A stretch of 64,000 bases of DNA from Thiohalocapsa sp. PB-PSB1 (GCA_016745215.1 CP050890.1:2914001-2978000); one strand, 5' to 3'; counted from the first letter of the stretch, positions 50,361 through 60,061 are shown. Translations and numbers: made by a program. Notes: generated by a model from the sequence alone, not told the origin.

Positions 50361-52451
50361 CTATTTCGCACTGTGGATACCGCGGCTCCTGTCTTGCCTG
50401 CCGGAAGACGCGCGAACAGATGATGTGATTGTGCCCTGTGTGGCTCTGTATGCGGTGCTTTTGTCCCGGGCGGCGGCCAGAAGCTTTGCCAATGTGTCAG
50501 TAAACAGGGTTGGCGAGCAGTCTTTGCGTATCTGTAACAGCATCGCCTGCTGGGTTTGCTCCCACAGACGTTGATTTTGGTACAGTTCTGCGCAGGCATT
50601 GGCGCAATCCGCCGCGTTGTTGGTAGCGGCGACGATCGCCGCGCCGTTGTTTTCCCAACCGAGTTGGGTGGCAATCAGGCTGCTGACCAGCGCGGGCAAA
50701 CCATGTTGGGCTGCCTCATGGACTTTGTACGGGATGCCGCCGGCATAGCGATGGGGAGCGATAAAAACCCTGGTTTTTGCATACAGGGGTCTGAGATCAT
50801 CGACAAAGCCAAGAAGCTCAACGCCTTCCTGGGCGAGTGCAGAGATGCGCGCAGAGCCCAGGATACCGGCGATCTGTAATTGGACCTCTGCGCCCAAGCG
50901 CGACCTGAGTATTGGCCAGACATGTTCGACAAACCATAGGATAGCGTCCGTATTGGGGGCATCGTCACTGGTGATTGCACCAACGAAGAGTAGATTTTTG
51001 CGTTCTACAAAGGGGGTCCGCGCAGGTTCCAGATCGGGCTCTAGCATGTGCCCAAGTACGCGTACGTCATGGATGCCGCCATCGAGAAAATGCTGCCGCT
51101 CGGCCTCGGAGACTGCCAACACGACGTTGGCAAAGTCAGCGATCTGTAACTCCCGGCGAATCAAGTCAGTTTGCTCATCAGGCCGCATTTGGCTTGCATT
51201 CAGAACCTGTTTTTTCAGTATCTCCCGGATTGCGAACAGGGCTTCCGCGTCGTAGGCAATCAAAGCACCGCGAACCGCATCTGGAAGCTTGGCAAGTGCC
51301 TCTCGCACGAAGCCTGCGTTATGCGGTCGGCTGACGATAATGAGATCGTAATAACCCGCGCGCTGCGCAAAAAACTGGTCAAGCCCCTCTCGGCCATGGC
51401 CAATCATCACCTCAACGGTGCGCGGGAGGTCAGCGTAGATCAATGGCCATGTTTCTTCGATGGGATCGATGGGATAGAACGTCAGCTTGGCGCCCATGTC
51501 GTTCAAGACCCTTACCATGCTATTTGCTCGGGGAAAGCCCTGACCCAGTCCCGGGTGGGGTACACGATCATCAATGAAAAGAACGCGAGTTGCCGCGTGA
51601 TCGCTCGAACGGGCAAGCAGCATTGAATCAGCTCCTGGGGCGAGCTGGTTGGTCAAGGTTGCATGCCAGCGCTCCACAAACACCCTTCGGTTCTCAATTT
51701 GAAAACTGATGGCCTCGCTCGCTTTGGCCGAACTGGCAAACTCATAGTGCAGGATTGCGCAGCGCGGCTCATAAACCGTGCGTAGCCCTTGTTGCGCAAG
51801 TCGCATGCAATAATCGACTTCTTCGTAGTAGGCCGGCGCATAGGCTTCATCAAAACCGCCGCCCTCGAGGAATCTGTCGCGCGCTGTTAGCAAAAAAGCG
51901 CCGGAGCAAAAATCGACGTTGCGTCGAAACATATGCTGCGGTGCGTTGGGTGGGTCGCCGCGGCCATATCCGGCGCAAGAGCCATCGCTCCAGACAATGC
52001 TTCCGGATTCTTGCAGCGATCCGTCAAGCAACAGAATTTTAGCGCCGACAGCACCGACGTCTGCGGCCGAATGCAATGTGTCCAGAGCGGCCTGAATTGA
52101 ACCCGGCAGCAATGTGGCATCATTGTTCAGAAACAGCAGATTTTTCCCGCGCGCAATAGCTGCGGCTTGATTGCAGGCGCGCAGAAAGCCCAGGTTATCA
52201 TCATTGAAAAGAACTCTGGCGCCTTCGCAGCGATTGAGCAATTGCTTGGTTTCCAAGTCGGATGCATTGTCCACGATCACCAGTTCGAGAGTCGCCTCGC
52301 TGGAGCAGGCTTGGATGGAGCGCAGGCAGGCCAGGGTGAGATGAGGCTGGTTATAGAGAACCAATATGATGCTTACCTCTGGCGTTGGCTGATCAGGCAA
52401 GAGTAAACGGTTCTCACTGGTGAGTAAGGCTTGCAACTGGGTGTTTGCCAA
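50361..52451 (-). CDS. Two-domain glycosyltransferase (GT2 plus GT4-like)
   Basis: 696 residues. The N-terminal GT-A domain (VSIILVLYNQPHLTLACLRS at ~25; LFNDDNLGFLRACNQAA; FLNNDATLLPGS with the metal-binding NDD/NND; GGGFDEAYAPAYYEEVDYCM) is followed from ~290 by a GT-B-like half (VLFIDDRVPHPGLGQGFPRA; LLFVGAITSDDAPNTDAILW; GIPYKVHEAAQHGLPALVSS). Probably adds one or two sugars to a surface glycan in the cytoplasm. Reading from its ATG at 52451 it follows the small coiled-coil gene. Substrates cannot be told from sequence. Confidence 0.88.
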   Translation of the reverse strand: MANTQLQALLTSENRLLLPDQPTPEVSIILVLYNQPHLTLACLRSIQACSSEATLELVIVDNASDLETKQLLNRCEGARVLFNDDNLGFLRACNQAAAIARGKNLLFLNNDATLLPGSIQAALDTLHSAADVGAVGAKILLLDGSLQESGSIVWSDGSCAGYGRGDPPNAPQHMFRRNVDFCSGAFLLTARDRFLEGGGFDEAYAPAYYEEVDYCMRLAQQGLRTVYEPRCAILHYEFASSAKASEAISFQIENRRVFVERWHATLTNQLAPGADSMLLARSSDHAATRVLFIDDRVPHPGLGQGFPRANSMVRVLNDMGAKLTFYPIDPIEETWPLIYADLPRTVEVMIGHGREGLDQFFAQRAGYYDLIIVSRPHNAGFVREALAKLPDAVRGALIAYDAEALFAIREILKKQVLNASQMRPDEQTDLIRRELQIADFANVVLAVSEAERQHFLDGGIHDVRVLGHMLEPDLEPARTPFVERKNLLFVGAITSDDAPNTDAILWFVEHVWPILRSRLGAEVQLQIAGILGSARISALAQEGVELLGFVDDLRPLYAKTRVFIAPHRYAGGIPYKVHEAAQHGLPALVSSLIATQLGWENNGAAIVAATNNAADCANACAELYQNQRLWEQTQQAMLLQIRKDCSPTLFTDTLAKLLAAARDKSTAYRATQGTITSSVRASSGRQDRSRGIHSAK

Positions 52452-52493
52452 CGCTTCGAACGCATGCTTGCTCAGCGCACCGTCGGTCTTTAC

Positions 52494-52802
52494 CTAATGT
52501 TGTCGTCTCGGGGCCGGCAATTGTGCGAGCTTTCGCCTCAGGCCCCACCAGCGCAGCGACACTGCTCGCAGTGGGGCAGTCATTCGCCATGACAGCGAGT
52601 TTAGAATGACGCGACGCGCCTCGCCTTCGCTCTGCAGCGCATTCTGCAGTGTTCGCACCTCGTTTTCGTATCGTTGAATCCGTTCGCGCAGGCGAGTCCT
52701 GTCGTCCTCTAGTTTGGCTGGGTCGACCGCCTGGTCTTCGATCGGATCTTCAATCGGATCGGCGTGCGGGTCCACTGTGGTATTGGCTGGCGTCTCGGAC
52801 AT
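52494..52802 (-). CDS. Small coiled-coil protein with SWRMTAPLR tail
   Basis: 102 residues from ATG 52802 (an upstream in-frame ATG lies within the next gene). An acidic Asp/Pro-rich start (DPHADPIEDPIEDQAVDP), a coiled coil (RTRLRERIQRYENEVRTLQN) and the C-terminal NSLSWRMTAPLRAVSLRWW. The coiled coil plus S.SWR.TAPLR element usually forms the tail of glycosyltransferases and methyltransferases of polysaccharide clusters; here it stands alone between two glycosyltransferase genes. It overlaps the upstream gene by 53 bp. Possible scaffold; inference. Confidence 0.65.
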   Translation of the reverse strand: MSETPANTTVDPHADPIEDPIEDQAVDPAKLEDDRTRLRERIQRYENEVRTLQNALQSEGEARRVILNSLSWRMTAPLRAVSLRWWGLRRKLAQLPAPRRQH

Positions 52803-55086
52803 CGTTTTCTCCTTCCAGGTGTAAATTGTGGCGTGCCGACTCGCCAAGGTGCTCGGACCGGGGTTCCATCACGCGCCAGCGATGCGGGCAAGCTGGCGGA
52901 AATGCCAACGTCATCCCGTTACTGAAACGCGACAGATTCGGGTTATGAAAAGGATCATGACGGATGCATTCTTGCCAGCGGGCGATAAAGGTGTTGACTT
53001 CCTCGACTGTGCGCTTTCGTCGGGCACGACGATAGGGCATTTTCAGGGTTGCAGATTCATAATGATAAAGCTCCGCGTGTGGCGTCCATAGGGTGCGATA
53101 TCCGAGTTCCCAGAGCCGCAGGCAAAGATCGACATCATTATAGGCAACAGCGAAATGTTGATCGTCGAATCCGCCGGCGAGTTCGAACACCTCGCGGCGG
53201 ATCATCATGCAGGCTGCAGTCACCGCTGAAAAATTCTGAATTTTTGCAGCAAGCCCCCGATAGCCGCTTTGTCCTCGTGGAAGACCTTTGTGTGCATGGT
53301 CCGCTGGAACGTTTCGACCCAGCAGCACACCGGCATGTTGTACGCTATTGTTTCGGTAATAGAGCATGGCGCCGACCGGGCCGATCTGCGCACGCAGAGC
53401 ATGTCTGGCCATCTCGCCAAGCCAATTGGCGGAAATCACTTCTGTGTCGTTGTTCAGGAAGACAAGCAAATCGCCGTGCACGCGACTAGCCGCGAGATTG
53501 TTGATGGCGGCGAAATTATAGGGCGCGTCATAGTCCAGCAGGGATACGCGAGCGTCTTTTGTGATCTCGGCAAAGTAACGGTAGGTCGCTTTGGACTTAC
53601 TGCGATTGTTGACGATTGTCAGGTCGAAACTTGGATAGTTGCTGCGCGTCAGCACGGACTGCACGCAGGCACGCAGCAACCCGACTGCATCCTTGGTTGG
53701 AATAATGATGCTGATGTGCGGCGGCGGATTTGGCAGCGGAAAAATGACTTCCCCGTGTCGGCCAATGGCCTGCTGTGGCGAGCGCGGATCGACGCCGTTT
53801 TGCTGTATCTGTGCTGCCTTTGCCTGCTGCCGATCAGGATTCCCAAGGTTGGGATTGTCTGTATTGAATAGGCTGTCGGCACGGTGATAGAGCACCTGTG
53901 GTCTGTGTCTAACTGCTCCCATATCCATCGTGCTTGCAATTCGTTGGCCCAGATTGCGCTCTAAATCCGGCTGAAATATGGATTGGTCGCCGACCATGGA
54001 GTTGACGAAAGCTGACCGAAAGAATGCAATCCTGCCGATTGCGTCCGCGTTAAGCATCAAGTCGGGGTTCCAGTCGCTCTTAAACCAAGGGTCATACCGC
54101 TGGCCATCCGCGGTGATCTGATCCTCGTCGCTGTAGACGAGGATCGCCCGCGGATGGGCGATCAGCTCCTCGGCGATCGAGTGCAGCGCATGCGGCGGCA
54201 GTTGGTCACCGGTGTCGAGAAATCCGATGGCATCGGACTCGGCCAGAACTGCTTTTTCCTGGGCACCGCAATCGGTTATTGACTGGTGCCGCGATATGAC
54301 AATACTCGGGTTTCGCTTGCTTGCATCTGCCAGCAGTGAAGCTAAATCAGGATCGGCGGTGCGGAGCAAAATCAGCAGTTTCCAGGAGTCATAGGTTTGG
54401 TTGGCCAGGCTGTCCAGCGTTTGCTCGAGCGCACGTTGATCGCCTGCGTCGGCAAGCAGCAACAGCAACAATCTGGGCCGCCATTCCAGGCGCGCCATTC
54501 GATCGGTCAGTATGACCCGATCCCGGCTCGGGAAGCTGTCATACAGTCGCACCCATGTCGCATAGTCTTCCGCTGCCCCTGTCGCTGAATACAGGGTTTG
54601 TCGCAGTCCGGCAATGCCCCGGCGCCACAGGATAGAGCTCGCACGTTGGGCGAGATGCAGCAGATCCGAGGGCCGACGGCATCTGCGCTGGAGTATACTG
54701 ATGACAACCTGGAGTTTACTGCGCTGCTGGATGGTGACATCCCAGATCCGGAACTGTTGCGGGCAGGTCGGCAGGCTTAACCTGAGCATCCGAGTTCCCG
54801 GCGGTAATAGAAGCAGACAACCCGTACCGATCGCATCCCGACTTGGCAGTCGCCTCGAGACGCTTTCGGGCCAGCTGGACGAGGTCTCTGCGATCAGGGT
54901 CAGATCGAATTGCTCCGCGGGAGCTGACAACTGGCAGCGAAAACATATCCATCCGGCGATGAATGCCGAGTCGGCCGGTTCCAGCAAAAACGTAGGATCT
55001 GGGCCGGCACATGCATATCCGTCGATCCTTTGCACGACTGCGGAGATCGGGCTCAGGCACATCCGATGTGTTTGACGATGCAACAA
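52750..55086 (-). CDS. Large glycosyltransferase with two GT-A domains
   Basis: 778 residues. After an N-terminal ~190-residue region rich in beta wording (AFIAGWICFRCQLSAPAEQF), one GT2-type domain (LLLLLADAGDQRALEQTLDS; ESDAIGFLDTGDQLPPHAL; LVYSDEDQITADGQRYDPWF) and a second (ISIIIPTKDAVGLLRACVQS at ~465; VFLNNDTEVISANWLGEMAR; GGFDDQHFAVAYNDVDLCLR) follow. This arrangement is common in rhamnan/O-antigen type synthesis loci. Divergent from the ABC exporter across a 280-bp gap. Confidence 0.9.
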   Translation of the reverse strand: MLHRQTHRMCLSPISAVVQRIDGYACAGPDPTFLLEPADSAFIAGWICFRCQLSAPAEQFDLTLIAETSSSWPESVSRRLPSRDAIGTGCLLLLPPGTRMLRLSLPTCPQQFRIWDVTIQQRSKLQVVISILQRRCRRPSDLLHLAQRASSILWRRGIAGLRQTLYSATGAAEDYATWVRLYDSFPSRDRVILTDRMARLEWRPRLLLLLLADAGDQRALEQTLDSLANQTYDSWKLLILLRTADPDLASLLADASKRNPSIVISRHQSITDCGAQEKAVLAESDAIGFLDTGDQLPPHALHSIAEELIAHPRAILVYSDEDQITADGQRYDPWFKSDWNPDLMLNADAIGRIAFFRSAFVNSMVGDQSIFQPDLERNLGQRIASTMDMGAVRHRPQVLYHRADSLFNTDNPNLGNPDRQQAKAAQIQQNGVDPRSPQQAIGRHGEVIFPLPNPPPHISIIIPTKDAVGLLRACVQSVLTRSNYPSFDLTIVNNRSKSKATYRYFAEITKDARVSLLDYDAPYNFAAINNLAASRVHGDLLVFLNNDTEVISANWLGEMARHALRAQIGPVGAMLYYRNNSVQHAGVLLGRNVPADHAHKGLPRGQSGYRGLAAKIQNFSAVTAACMMIRREVFELAGGFDDQHFAVAYNDVDLCLRLWELGYRTLWTPHAELYHYESATLKMPYRRARRKRTVEEVNTFIARWQECIRHDPFHNPNLSRFSNGMTLAFPPACPHRWRVMEPRSEHLGESARHNLHLEGENDVRDASQYHSGPARRSD

Positions 55087-55366
55087 GGCAAAACTCCTCT
55101 TACTCTTTAATTGTGGACAGGCCCATCCAACTCTGGATAGGCTGGATCGCAGCTGGTATTCAAGCTGGATCGCAGGTGTCGTCGTTGCAAAGGTGCCGGC
55201 CCAGAACAGCGACTAGAACAGCGACTAGAACAGCGAAACAAGTCGCCACAAGCGCCAGAAACGCTGCTGTCGGCAACTCGATGAACGTCGATTTGTCAGC
55301 GTGGAAACTGTCGCCTCGACCAGGTATTCTACGCTAACCCAACTGTTAACCAAATCCGAGTCTTCC
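55087..55366. other. Divergent intergenic region of the polysaccharide locus
   Basis: 280 bp, presumably holding promoters for both directions. A short tandem repeat, unit GAACAGCGACTA, occurs three times at about 55203-55237. A small plus-strand frame upstream of the permease is open from 55301, so the permease start is uncertain. Confidence 0.5.
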
Positions 55367-56221
55367 ATGGACCACAACTTGCGCTTCGGGTCAACTTTCT
55401 GGCTCATAGTCCAACTCAAGCACGGGCTCACGCGTCAGAACTTGACCAAGGCGTTAAACGATATCCATGCTGGATGGCAACGCAGGGGTTTGTGGAGCAC
55501 CATGGGTTTGCAGGATATTCGCGGCCGCTACCGTCGTTCCGTGATTGGCCCCTTTTGGCTTACCCTGTCCATGGGCATTATGGTGGCAGCGCTGGGATTT
55601 CTTTATGGGGCAATTTTTGGCCAGGATCTTCGCGAGTATCTTCCCTATTTGGCGGCTGGATTCGTTTGTTGGGGTTTGATTTCCAGCTTGGTGCTCGACG
55701 GAACGCGAGCATTCATCGCCAATGAAGGCTTGATCAAGCAACTGACCGCACCGTTGTCTATTCACGTTTACACCATTGTCTGGAGTAACCTGATCGTTTT
55801 TTTGCATAATGTATGGATCTATTTCTTGGTCGCATTATGGTTCGGTAAAGTCCCGGATTGGCCCATGCTGCTGATGATCCCGGCGCTCGCCATTCTGCTC
55901 TTCAATGGCGTATGGGTAGCCTTACTCCTGGGATTGTTGAGTGCTCGTTTCCGAGATATTCCGCAAATCGTCGCCAGTATCGTGCAAGTCATGTTTTTCC
56001 TGACCCCGGTGATCTGGACCCCGGAAATGTTACCCGGTCGCGCATTGATCCTTGATCTTAATCCATTCTACTATTTCATTGAGCTAGTCAGGGCTCCGCT
56101 GTTGGGACAAGTACCTTCCGCGCAGATTTTTCTCGGCATTGCTGTCATTACTGTCACGGGATGGATATGTGCGATCATATTCTATACGATCTACCGTTGG
56201 CGGCTGGCTTACTGGGTGTAG
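55367..56221 (+). CDS. Polysaccharide ABC exporter permease (Wzm type)
   Basis: 284 residues from ATG 55367 (an in-frame start at 55301 would add 22). Six predicted helices; the family core LQDIRGRYRRSVIGPFWLTL leads into the first helix, then PYLAAGFVCWGLISSLVLDG and IVQVMFFLTPVIWTPEMLPG, ending IIFYTIYRWRLAYWV. ABC-2 type exporter permease that with the ATPase moves finished glycan across the inner membrane. Ten bases before the ATPase gene. Confidence 0.92.
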   Translation: MDHNLRFGSTFWLIVQLKHGLTRQNLTKALNDIHAGWQRRGLWSTMGLQDIRGRYRRSVIGPFWLTLSMGIMVAALGFLYGAIFGQDLREYLPYLAAGFVCWGLISSLVLDGTRAFIANEGLIKQLTAPLSIHVYTIVWSNLIVFLHNVWIYFLVALWFGKVPDWPMLLMIPALAILLFNGVWVALLLGLLSARFRDIPQIVASIVQVMFFLTPVIWTPEMLPGRALILDLNPFYYFIELVRAPLLGQVPSAQIFLGIAVITVTGWICAIIFYTIYRWRLAYWV

Positions 56222-56230
56222 GAGATCAGC

Positions 56231-56992
56231 GTGGCATCGATCAGGCTTGACAACGTTTCAGTCGCTTTTCCTATTTATGACGCCAGCACTCGTTCTTTAA
56301 AAAAGCGTATCTTGCCTGGTACCACCGGTGGTCGTATTGGCCATGGCCAGGGGTATGCGTCGGTGGTGCAAGCCCTGGTGAATGTATCCCTGTACTTCGA
56401 GCATGGCGACCGGGTCGGTTTGGTTGGGCACAATGGCGCTGGCAAGACGACCCTGCTCAGGGTATTGGCCGGACTCTACGAGCCGGAAAGAGGCGAAATC
56501 CGTGTTGACGGTCAGGTCGCCCCGTTATTTGACATCTCGCTTGGTATGGACCCCGAGGCAACTGGCTATGACAATATCTATCTGCGCGGTTTATTCTTGG
56601 GCATGACGCGTAAGCAAGTGCGTTCGCGAATGGAAGATATTGCAGCCTTTACCGAGCTTGGGGATTTTCTGAATCTTCCGGTTCGCACCTACTCCGCAGG
56701 CATGCGCATGCGGCTGGCATTCGCCGTATCGACCTCCATCAGCCCGGAAATTCTGCTGCTTGACGAAGGGATCGGCGCCGGCGATGCCGCATTTCTCGAA
56801 AAGGCAAACCAGCGTCTGGACGCGTTCACGGAGCGCGCCGGAATCATCGTATTGGCATCTCATTCCGAAGGCTTGATCCGTCGTATGTGCAAGACTGCGG
56901 TCCTGATGGAGCGCGGCTCTGTCGTCATGGTTGGCGAAATCGACTCGGTAATGGAGCGCTACCAACAGCAAGACATTGCCGCGAATGCTTGA
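56231..56992 (+). CDS. Polysaccharide ABC exporter ATPase (Wzt type)
   Basis: 253 residues from GTG 56231, with GGAG eight bases upstream. Walker A GLVGHNGAGKTTLLRVLAGL, signature RTYSAGMRMRLAFAVSTS, Walker B EILLLDEGIGAGDAAF, H-loop VLASHSEG. It lacks the C-terminal carbohydrate-binding domain of some Wzt proteins. Forms the exporter with the preceding permease. Confidence 0.94.
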   Translation: MASIRLDNVSVAFPIYDASTRSLKKRILPGTTGGRIGHGQGYASVVQALVNVSLYFEHGDRVGLVGHNGAGKTTLLRVLAGLYEPERGEIRVDGQVAPLFDISLGMDPEATGYDNIYLRGLFLGMTRKQVRSRMEDIAAFTELGDFLNLPVRTYSAGMRMRLAFAVSTSISPEILLLDEGIGAGDAAFLEKANQRLDAFTERAGIIVLASHSEGLIRRMCKTAVLMERGSVVMVGEIDSVMERYQQQDIAANA

Positions 56993-58298
56993 CATACCGG
57001 ACATACCGGAATCGGACCGCCGCACCAGGGGTGCTGAAGTCAGCGCAAACGGAGCAATTCACAAAACAAGTAACAGAAAAAGCCCGCGCTGTAGCGGTGA
57101 ACTGTTGTCCCGATCCTGCCTGGAAACGGCATACTTCATGCTATCAAAGCGAACGCAAGGACGTTCCGCCGCAATTGGCATGCAACACCTGTATGGAAGG
57201 CCGCCATTGGCGACTGACAGCATTCGCCTGCTGGTGCTTTCGCGCTATGGCCCCATGGGTTCCAGTAGTCGTTTGCGCATATTGCAATACTTTCCCTATC
57301 TGACAGCAGCTGGATTTGACTTGCTCCCCTGTCCGTTTTTCTCCCAAGCCTACCTACTTGGATTATATGAACATAATCGGCGTTCGGCTTGGGATATAGT
57401 CATCGCTTATCTGCGTCGCATTCGTGCCCTGGTATCGGCGCATCGCTGTTCCCTGGTCTGGGTCGAAAAAGAACTGTTTCCCTATCTTCCTGCCTGGTTT
57501 GAGGGTTTTCTCCACCGCTGGCGTATCCCCTATGTACTTGACTATGACGATGCTGTCTTTCATCGTTTCGACTTGCATCCATCCAAACTGGTTCGACGAT
57601 TGCTGGGTAACAAATTCGCGTCGCTTATTCGCTCGGCACGCCTGGTGACCCCAGGCAATCGCTATCTGGCCGACTATTGCGCCGATCGAGGCGCCCGCGA
57701 CATTCGCATCCTGCCAACAGTGCTCGACATCGACCGATACAATGTCCAGGCAGAGCCAGTCTTATCCAGTACGACAGAGGTGCGTATCGGCTGGATCGGC
57801 TCGCCGACCACGGCAACCTATCTGGAACTGGTGCGGCAGCCGTTGCAAGCCCTAGCGCGCGAGCGGCCATTGCGACTGGTGGTGATTGGCGCGCGCAACA
57901 TTCCCGGGATCGATGTTCCCATCGAGTTCCATCCCTGGTCTTCCGATACCGAGGCAGCGCTGCTCGGAACCCTGCATGTTGGCATCATGCCGTTGTCGGA
58001 CGGACCCTGGGAGCGCGGCAAATGCGGATACAAACTGATCCAATACATGGCCTGCGGCAAGCCCGTCGTTGCATCGCCGGTCGGCGTCAACACCGACATT
58101 GCGACCCCGGACGTTGGTTACCTGGCAGCAGATGATCGCGATTGGCTGGAGGCATTCAGGTCACTGTCGGCGGATACGGCATTGCGGCATCGACTCGGCC
58201 TGGCCGGACGCGCGAGCGTGGAAGCCAGCTATTCCTTGCAGGTCAGCGCGCCGCGCTTGCGCGACATGCTCGCACAAGCGGCGCTGCAAGACCCGTGA
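56976..58298 (+). CDS. GT4-like glycosyltransferase
   Basis: Up to 440 residues from the ATG overlapping wzt; the first ~70 are unlike the family, so a later Met (near 57135 or 57180) may be the true start. The conserved part runs from IRLLVLSRYGPMGSSSRLRI through LVWVEKELFPYLPAW, YVLDYDDAVFHRFDLHPS, VRIGWIGSPTTATYLELVRQ and KCGYKLIQYMACGKPVVASP, the nucleotide-sugar site. GT-B fold retaining transferase in surface glycan synthesis; donor and acceptor unknown. Its TGA is two bases before the next ATG. Confidence 0.87.
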   Translation: MPRMLDIPDIPESDRRTRGAEVSANGAIHKTSNRKSPRCSGELLSRSCLETAYFMLSKRTQGRSAAIGMQHLYGRPPLATDSIRLLVLSRYGPMGSSSRLRILQYFPYLTAAGFDLLPCPFFSQAYLLGLYEHNRRSAWDIVIAYLRRIRALVSAHRCSLVWVEKELFPYLPAWFEGFLHRWRIPYVLDYDDAVFHRFDLHPSKLVRRLLGNKFASLIRSARLVTPGNRYLADYCADRGARDIRILPTVLDIDRYNVQAEPVLSSTTEVRIGWIGSPTTATYLELVRQPLQALARERPLRLVVIGARNIPGIDVPIEFHPWSSDTEAALLGTLHVGIMPLSDGPWERGKCGYKLIQYMACGKPVVASPVGVNTDIATPDVGYLAADDRDWLEAFRSLSADTALRHRLGLAGRASVEASYSLQVSAPRLRDMLAQAALQDP

Positions 58299-58300
58299 TT

Positions 58301-59464
58301 ATGCCGCCGCATGGGTTTACCCCGGACCGCCGGCCAAGGCTGCTCTACCTGATCACTGTCGACTGGTTCTTTGTCTCGCATTTTCTTGACCGGGCGATCG
58401 CTGCCCGGAGCGCGGGTTTTGACGTGTTTGTCCTGACCCATCTGGACGCCCATCATCAGCGCATCCGCGACGCTGGACTGATCCCCATCCAATGGCATGT
58501 CACGCGCCGCGGTATCAACCCATTGCGCGAACTCGGGTCGTTATTCCAGGTATGGCGGATCTATCGCAGACATCGCCCGGATGTTGTGCATCACATCGCG
58601 ATGAAGCCCATCCTCTATGGCAGTCTGGCGGCGCGGCTGGCCGGAATTCGGGCTGTGATGAATGCACCGGTCGGCATGGGCTTTATCTATTCATCCGGCT
58701 CGCTGCTTGCCCGCGTCTTGCGACCTTTGCTGGCGATGTCGCTGCATGCGCTGCTGAATCCGCCAGGCAGTCGCGTGGTGTTCGAGAATCGCGATGACCA
58801 TGCGGCCGCAATCAGCCGCGCTTTGGTGCGCGCTGACGACGCACTGCTGATTCGCGGCGCGGGCGTGGATTTGAACAAGTTCGCACCGAGCCTCGAACCT
58901 CCCACTCGCCCACGCGTCGTGTTGATCGCACGCATGCTGTGGGATAAGGGTGTTGGCGAATTGGTTGCCGCTGCGCGCTTGCTCGAGGCACGCGGCAGCG
59001 ATGCCCAGATCGTGCTGGTCGGCCCCATCGATCCTGACAATCGCGCGTCCATCGACGAACCGCAGCTGTTGGCCTGGCAAGCCGAAGGTATTATCGAATG
59101 GCTTGGGCCGCGCACCGATGTGGCGGCCGTCCTCGCTGCTTCGCACATCGTCGTATTGCCGTCGTACCGGGAGGGTTTGCCCAAGTCTCTGCTGGAGGCG
59201 CTGGCCGCCGCGCGCCCGATCGTCGCAACCGATGTTCCCGGCTGTCGCGAGGTAGTACAACCGGGAGTCAACGGCTTGCTGGTGCCGGCGCGGGATGTCG
59301 TGGCATTGGCAGAAGCCTTGGATGTCCTGATCCGTGATCGCGCACTGAGACAGCGCTTTGGCATTCAATCCAGAAGGCTGGCGGAAGATGAATTCGGCAG
59401 CGAGCGGGTGGCCTCTGCCACGCTTGCGGTCTACAGATCCTTACTGGCACCGGCGGAAAGCTGA
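58301..59464 (+). CDS. GT4-family glycosyltransferase
   Basis: 387 residues from ATG 58301 (MPPHGFTPDRRPRLLYLITV). N-terminal RPRLLYLITVDWFFVSHFLD and RRHRPDVVHHIAMKPILYGS; the donor site VVLPSYREGLPKSLLEALAA and ARPIVATDVPGCREVVQPG with the EX7E-type motif. Related to CapM/WbaP-partner type transferases that act on lipid-linked sugars. Last gene of the wzm-wzt-GT-GT operon; repeats follow at once. Confidence 0.92.
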   Translation: MPPHGFTPDRRPRLLYLITVDWFFVSHFLDRAIAARSAGFDVFVLTHLDAHHQRIRDAGLIPIQWHVTRRGINPLRELGSLFQVWRIYRRHRPDVVHHIAMKPILYGSLAARLAGIRAVMNAPVGMGFIYSSGSLLARVLRPLLAMSLHALLNPPGSRVVFENRDDHAAAISRALVRADDALLIRGAGVDLNKFAPSLEPPTRPRVVLIARMLWDKGVGELVAAARLLEARGSDAQIVLVGPIDPDNRASIDEPQLLAWQAEGIIEWLGPRTDVAAVLAASHIVVLPSYREGLPKSLLEALAAARPIVATDVPGCREVVQPGVNGLLVPARDVVALAEALDVLIRDRALRQRFGIQSRRLAEDEFGSERVASATLAVYRSLLAPAES

Positions 59465-59570
59465 GCCGCTTGCTATTCGATGGATTGGAGCCTGCGCGTC
59501 TTCGGGTCGACGGCACTAGCCACAAGCGGTCATTCGAGTGCTCGGCAACAACGATAACCCGAAGATGCTG

Positions 59571-59810
59571 ATGGGGGCTGCCTTCAAAGAATGTAAGGAT
59601 TCACCGCAGAGAAGCAGGGTGCACAAGGCACCTCGCCCGCAAGCAGACATTTACCAGCCGTGGGAGACGGTCGGCGTAGGAGCCCGCTTGCGGGCGACCC
59701 GGCAAATGCTGCCAGCGGATCGGACGCGAGCGCTGCGCCTTTCCTGGAGAGGGGTGCTGCCTTTAAAAAATGTCAGGATTCACCGCAGAGACACAGAGTG
59801 CGCAAAGGGG
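59571..59810 (+). repeat. Composite intergenic repeats
   Basis: Two copies of block A (GCTGCCTTCAAAGAATGTAAGG at 59577 and GCTGCCTTTAAAAAATGTCAGG at 59757, each followed by ATTCACCGCAGAG) around the REP-like composite (59639-59755) shared with 44526-44645. No gene. The second copy of block A is cut by the MITE at 59811. Confidence 0.7.
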
Positions 59811-59930
59811 GCCTTGTTCACAAGCTCGGCCAAGACTTCGAGCTCCCCGGTATTTTATATTTAAAATCAACGTTCTACGGAAAAGCCCCACGCACCCGCT
59901 CGTCAGTTGGTCGGAGTTATGAACAAGGCC
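59811..59930 (+). mobile_element. MITE family 2, copy B
   Basis: 120 bp, ends GCCTTGTTCACAAGCTCGGCC and GGTCGGAGTTATGAACAAGGC, flanked by GCAAAGGGG (59802-59810 and 59931-59939; a tenth base C also matches). Related to copies at 18057-18186 and 19387-19459. Confidence 0.88.
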
Positions 59931-60061
59931 GCAAAGGGGCCAAGGTGAATGCATCCTTTTTTCTGCGTTCTTTATGCTGAATCAAACTTCATCCTAAACG
60001 AATAGATGAACATTTTAAGTAACTATTCAGGCGCCATGCCCATGAACGCGGGCCATCGGCC

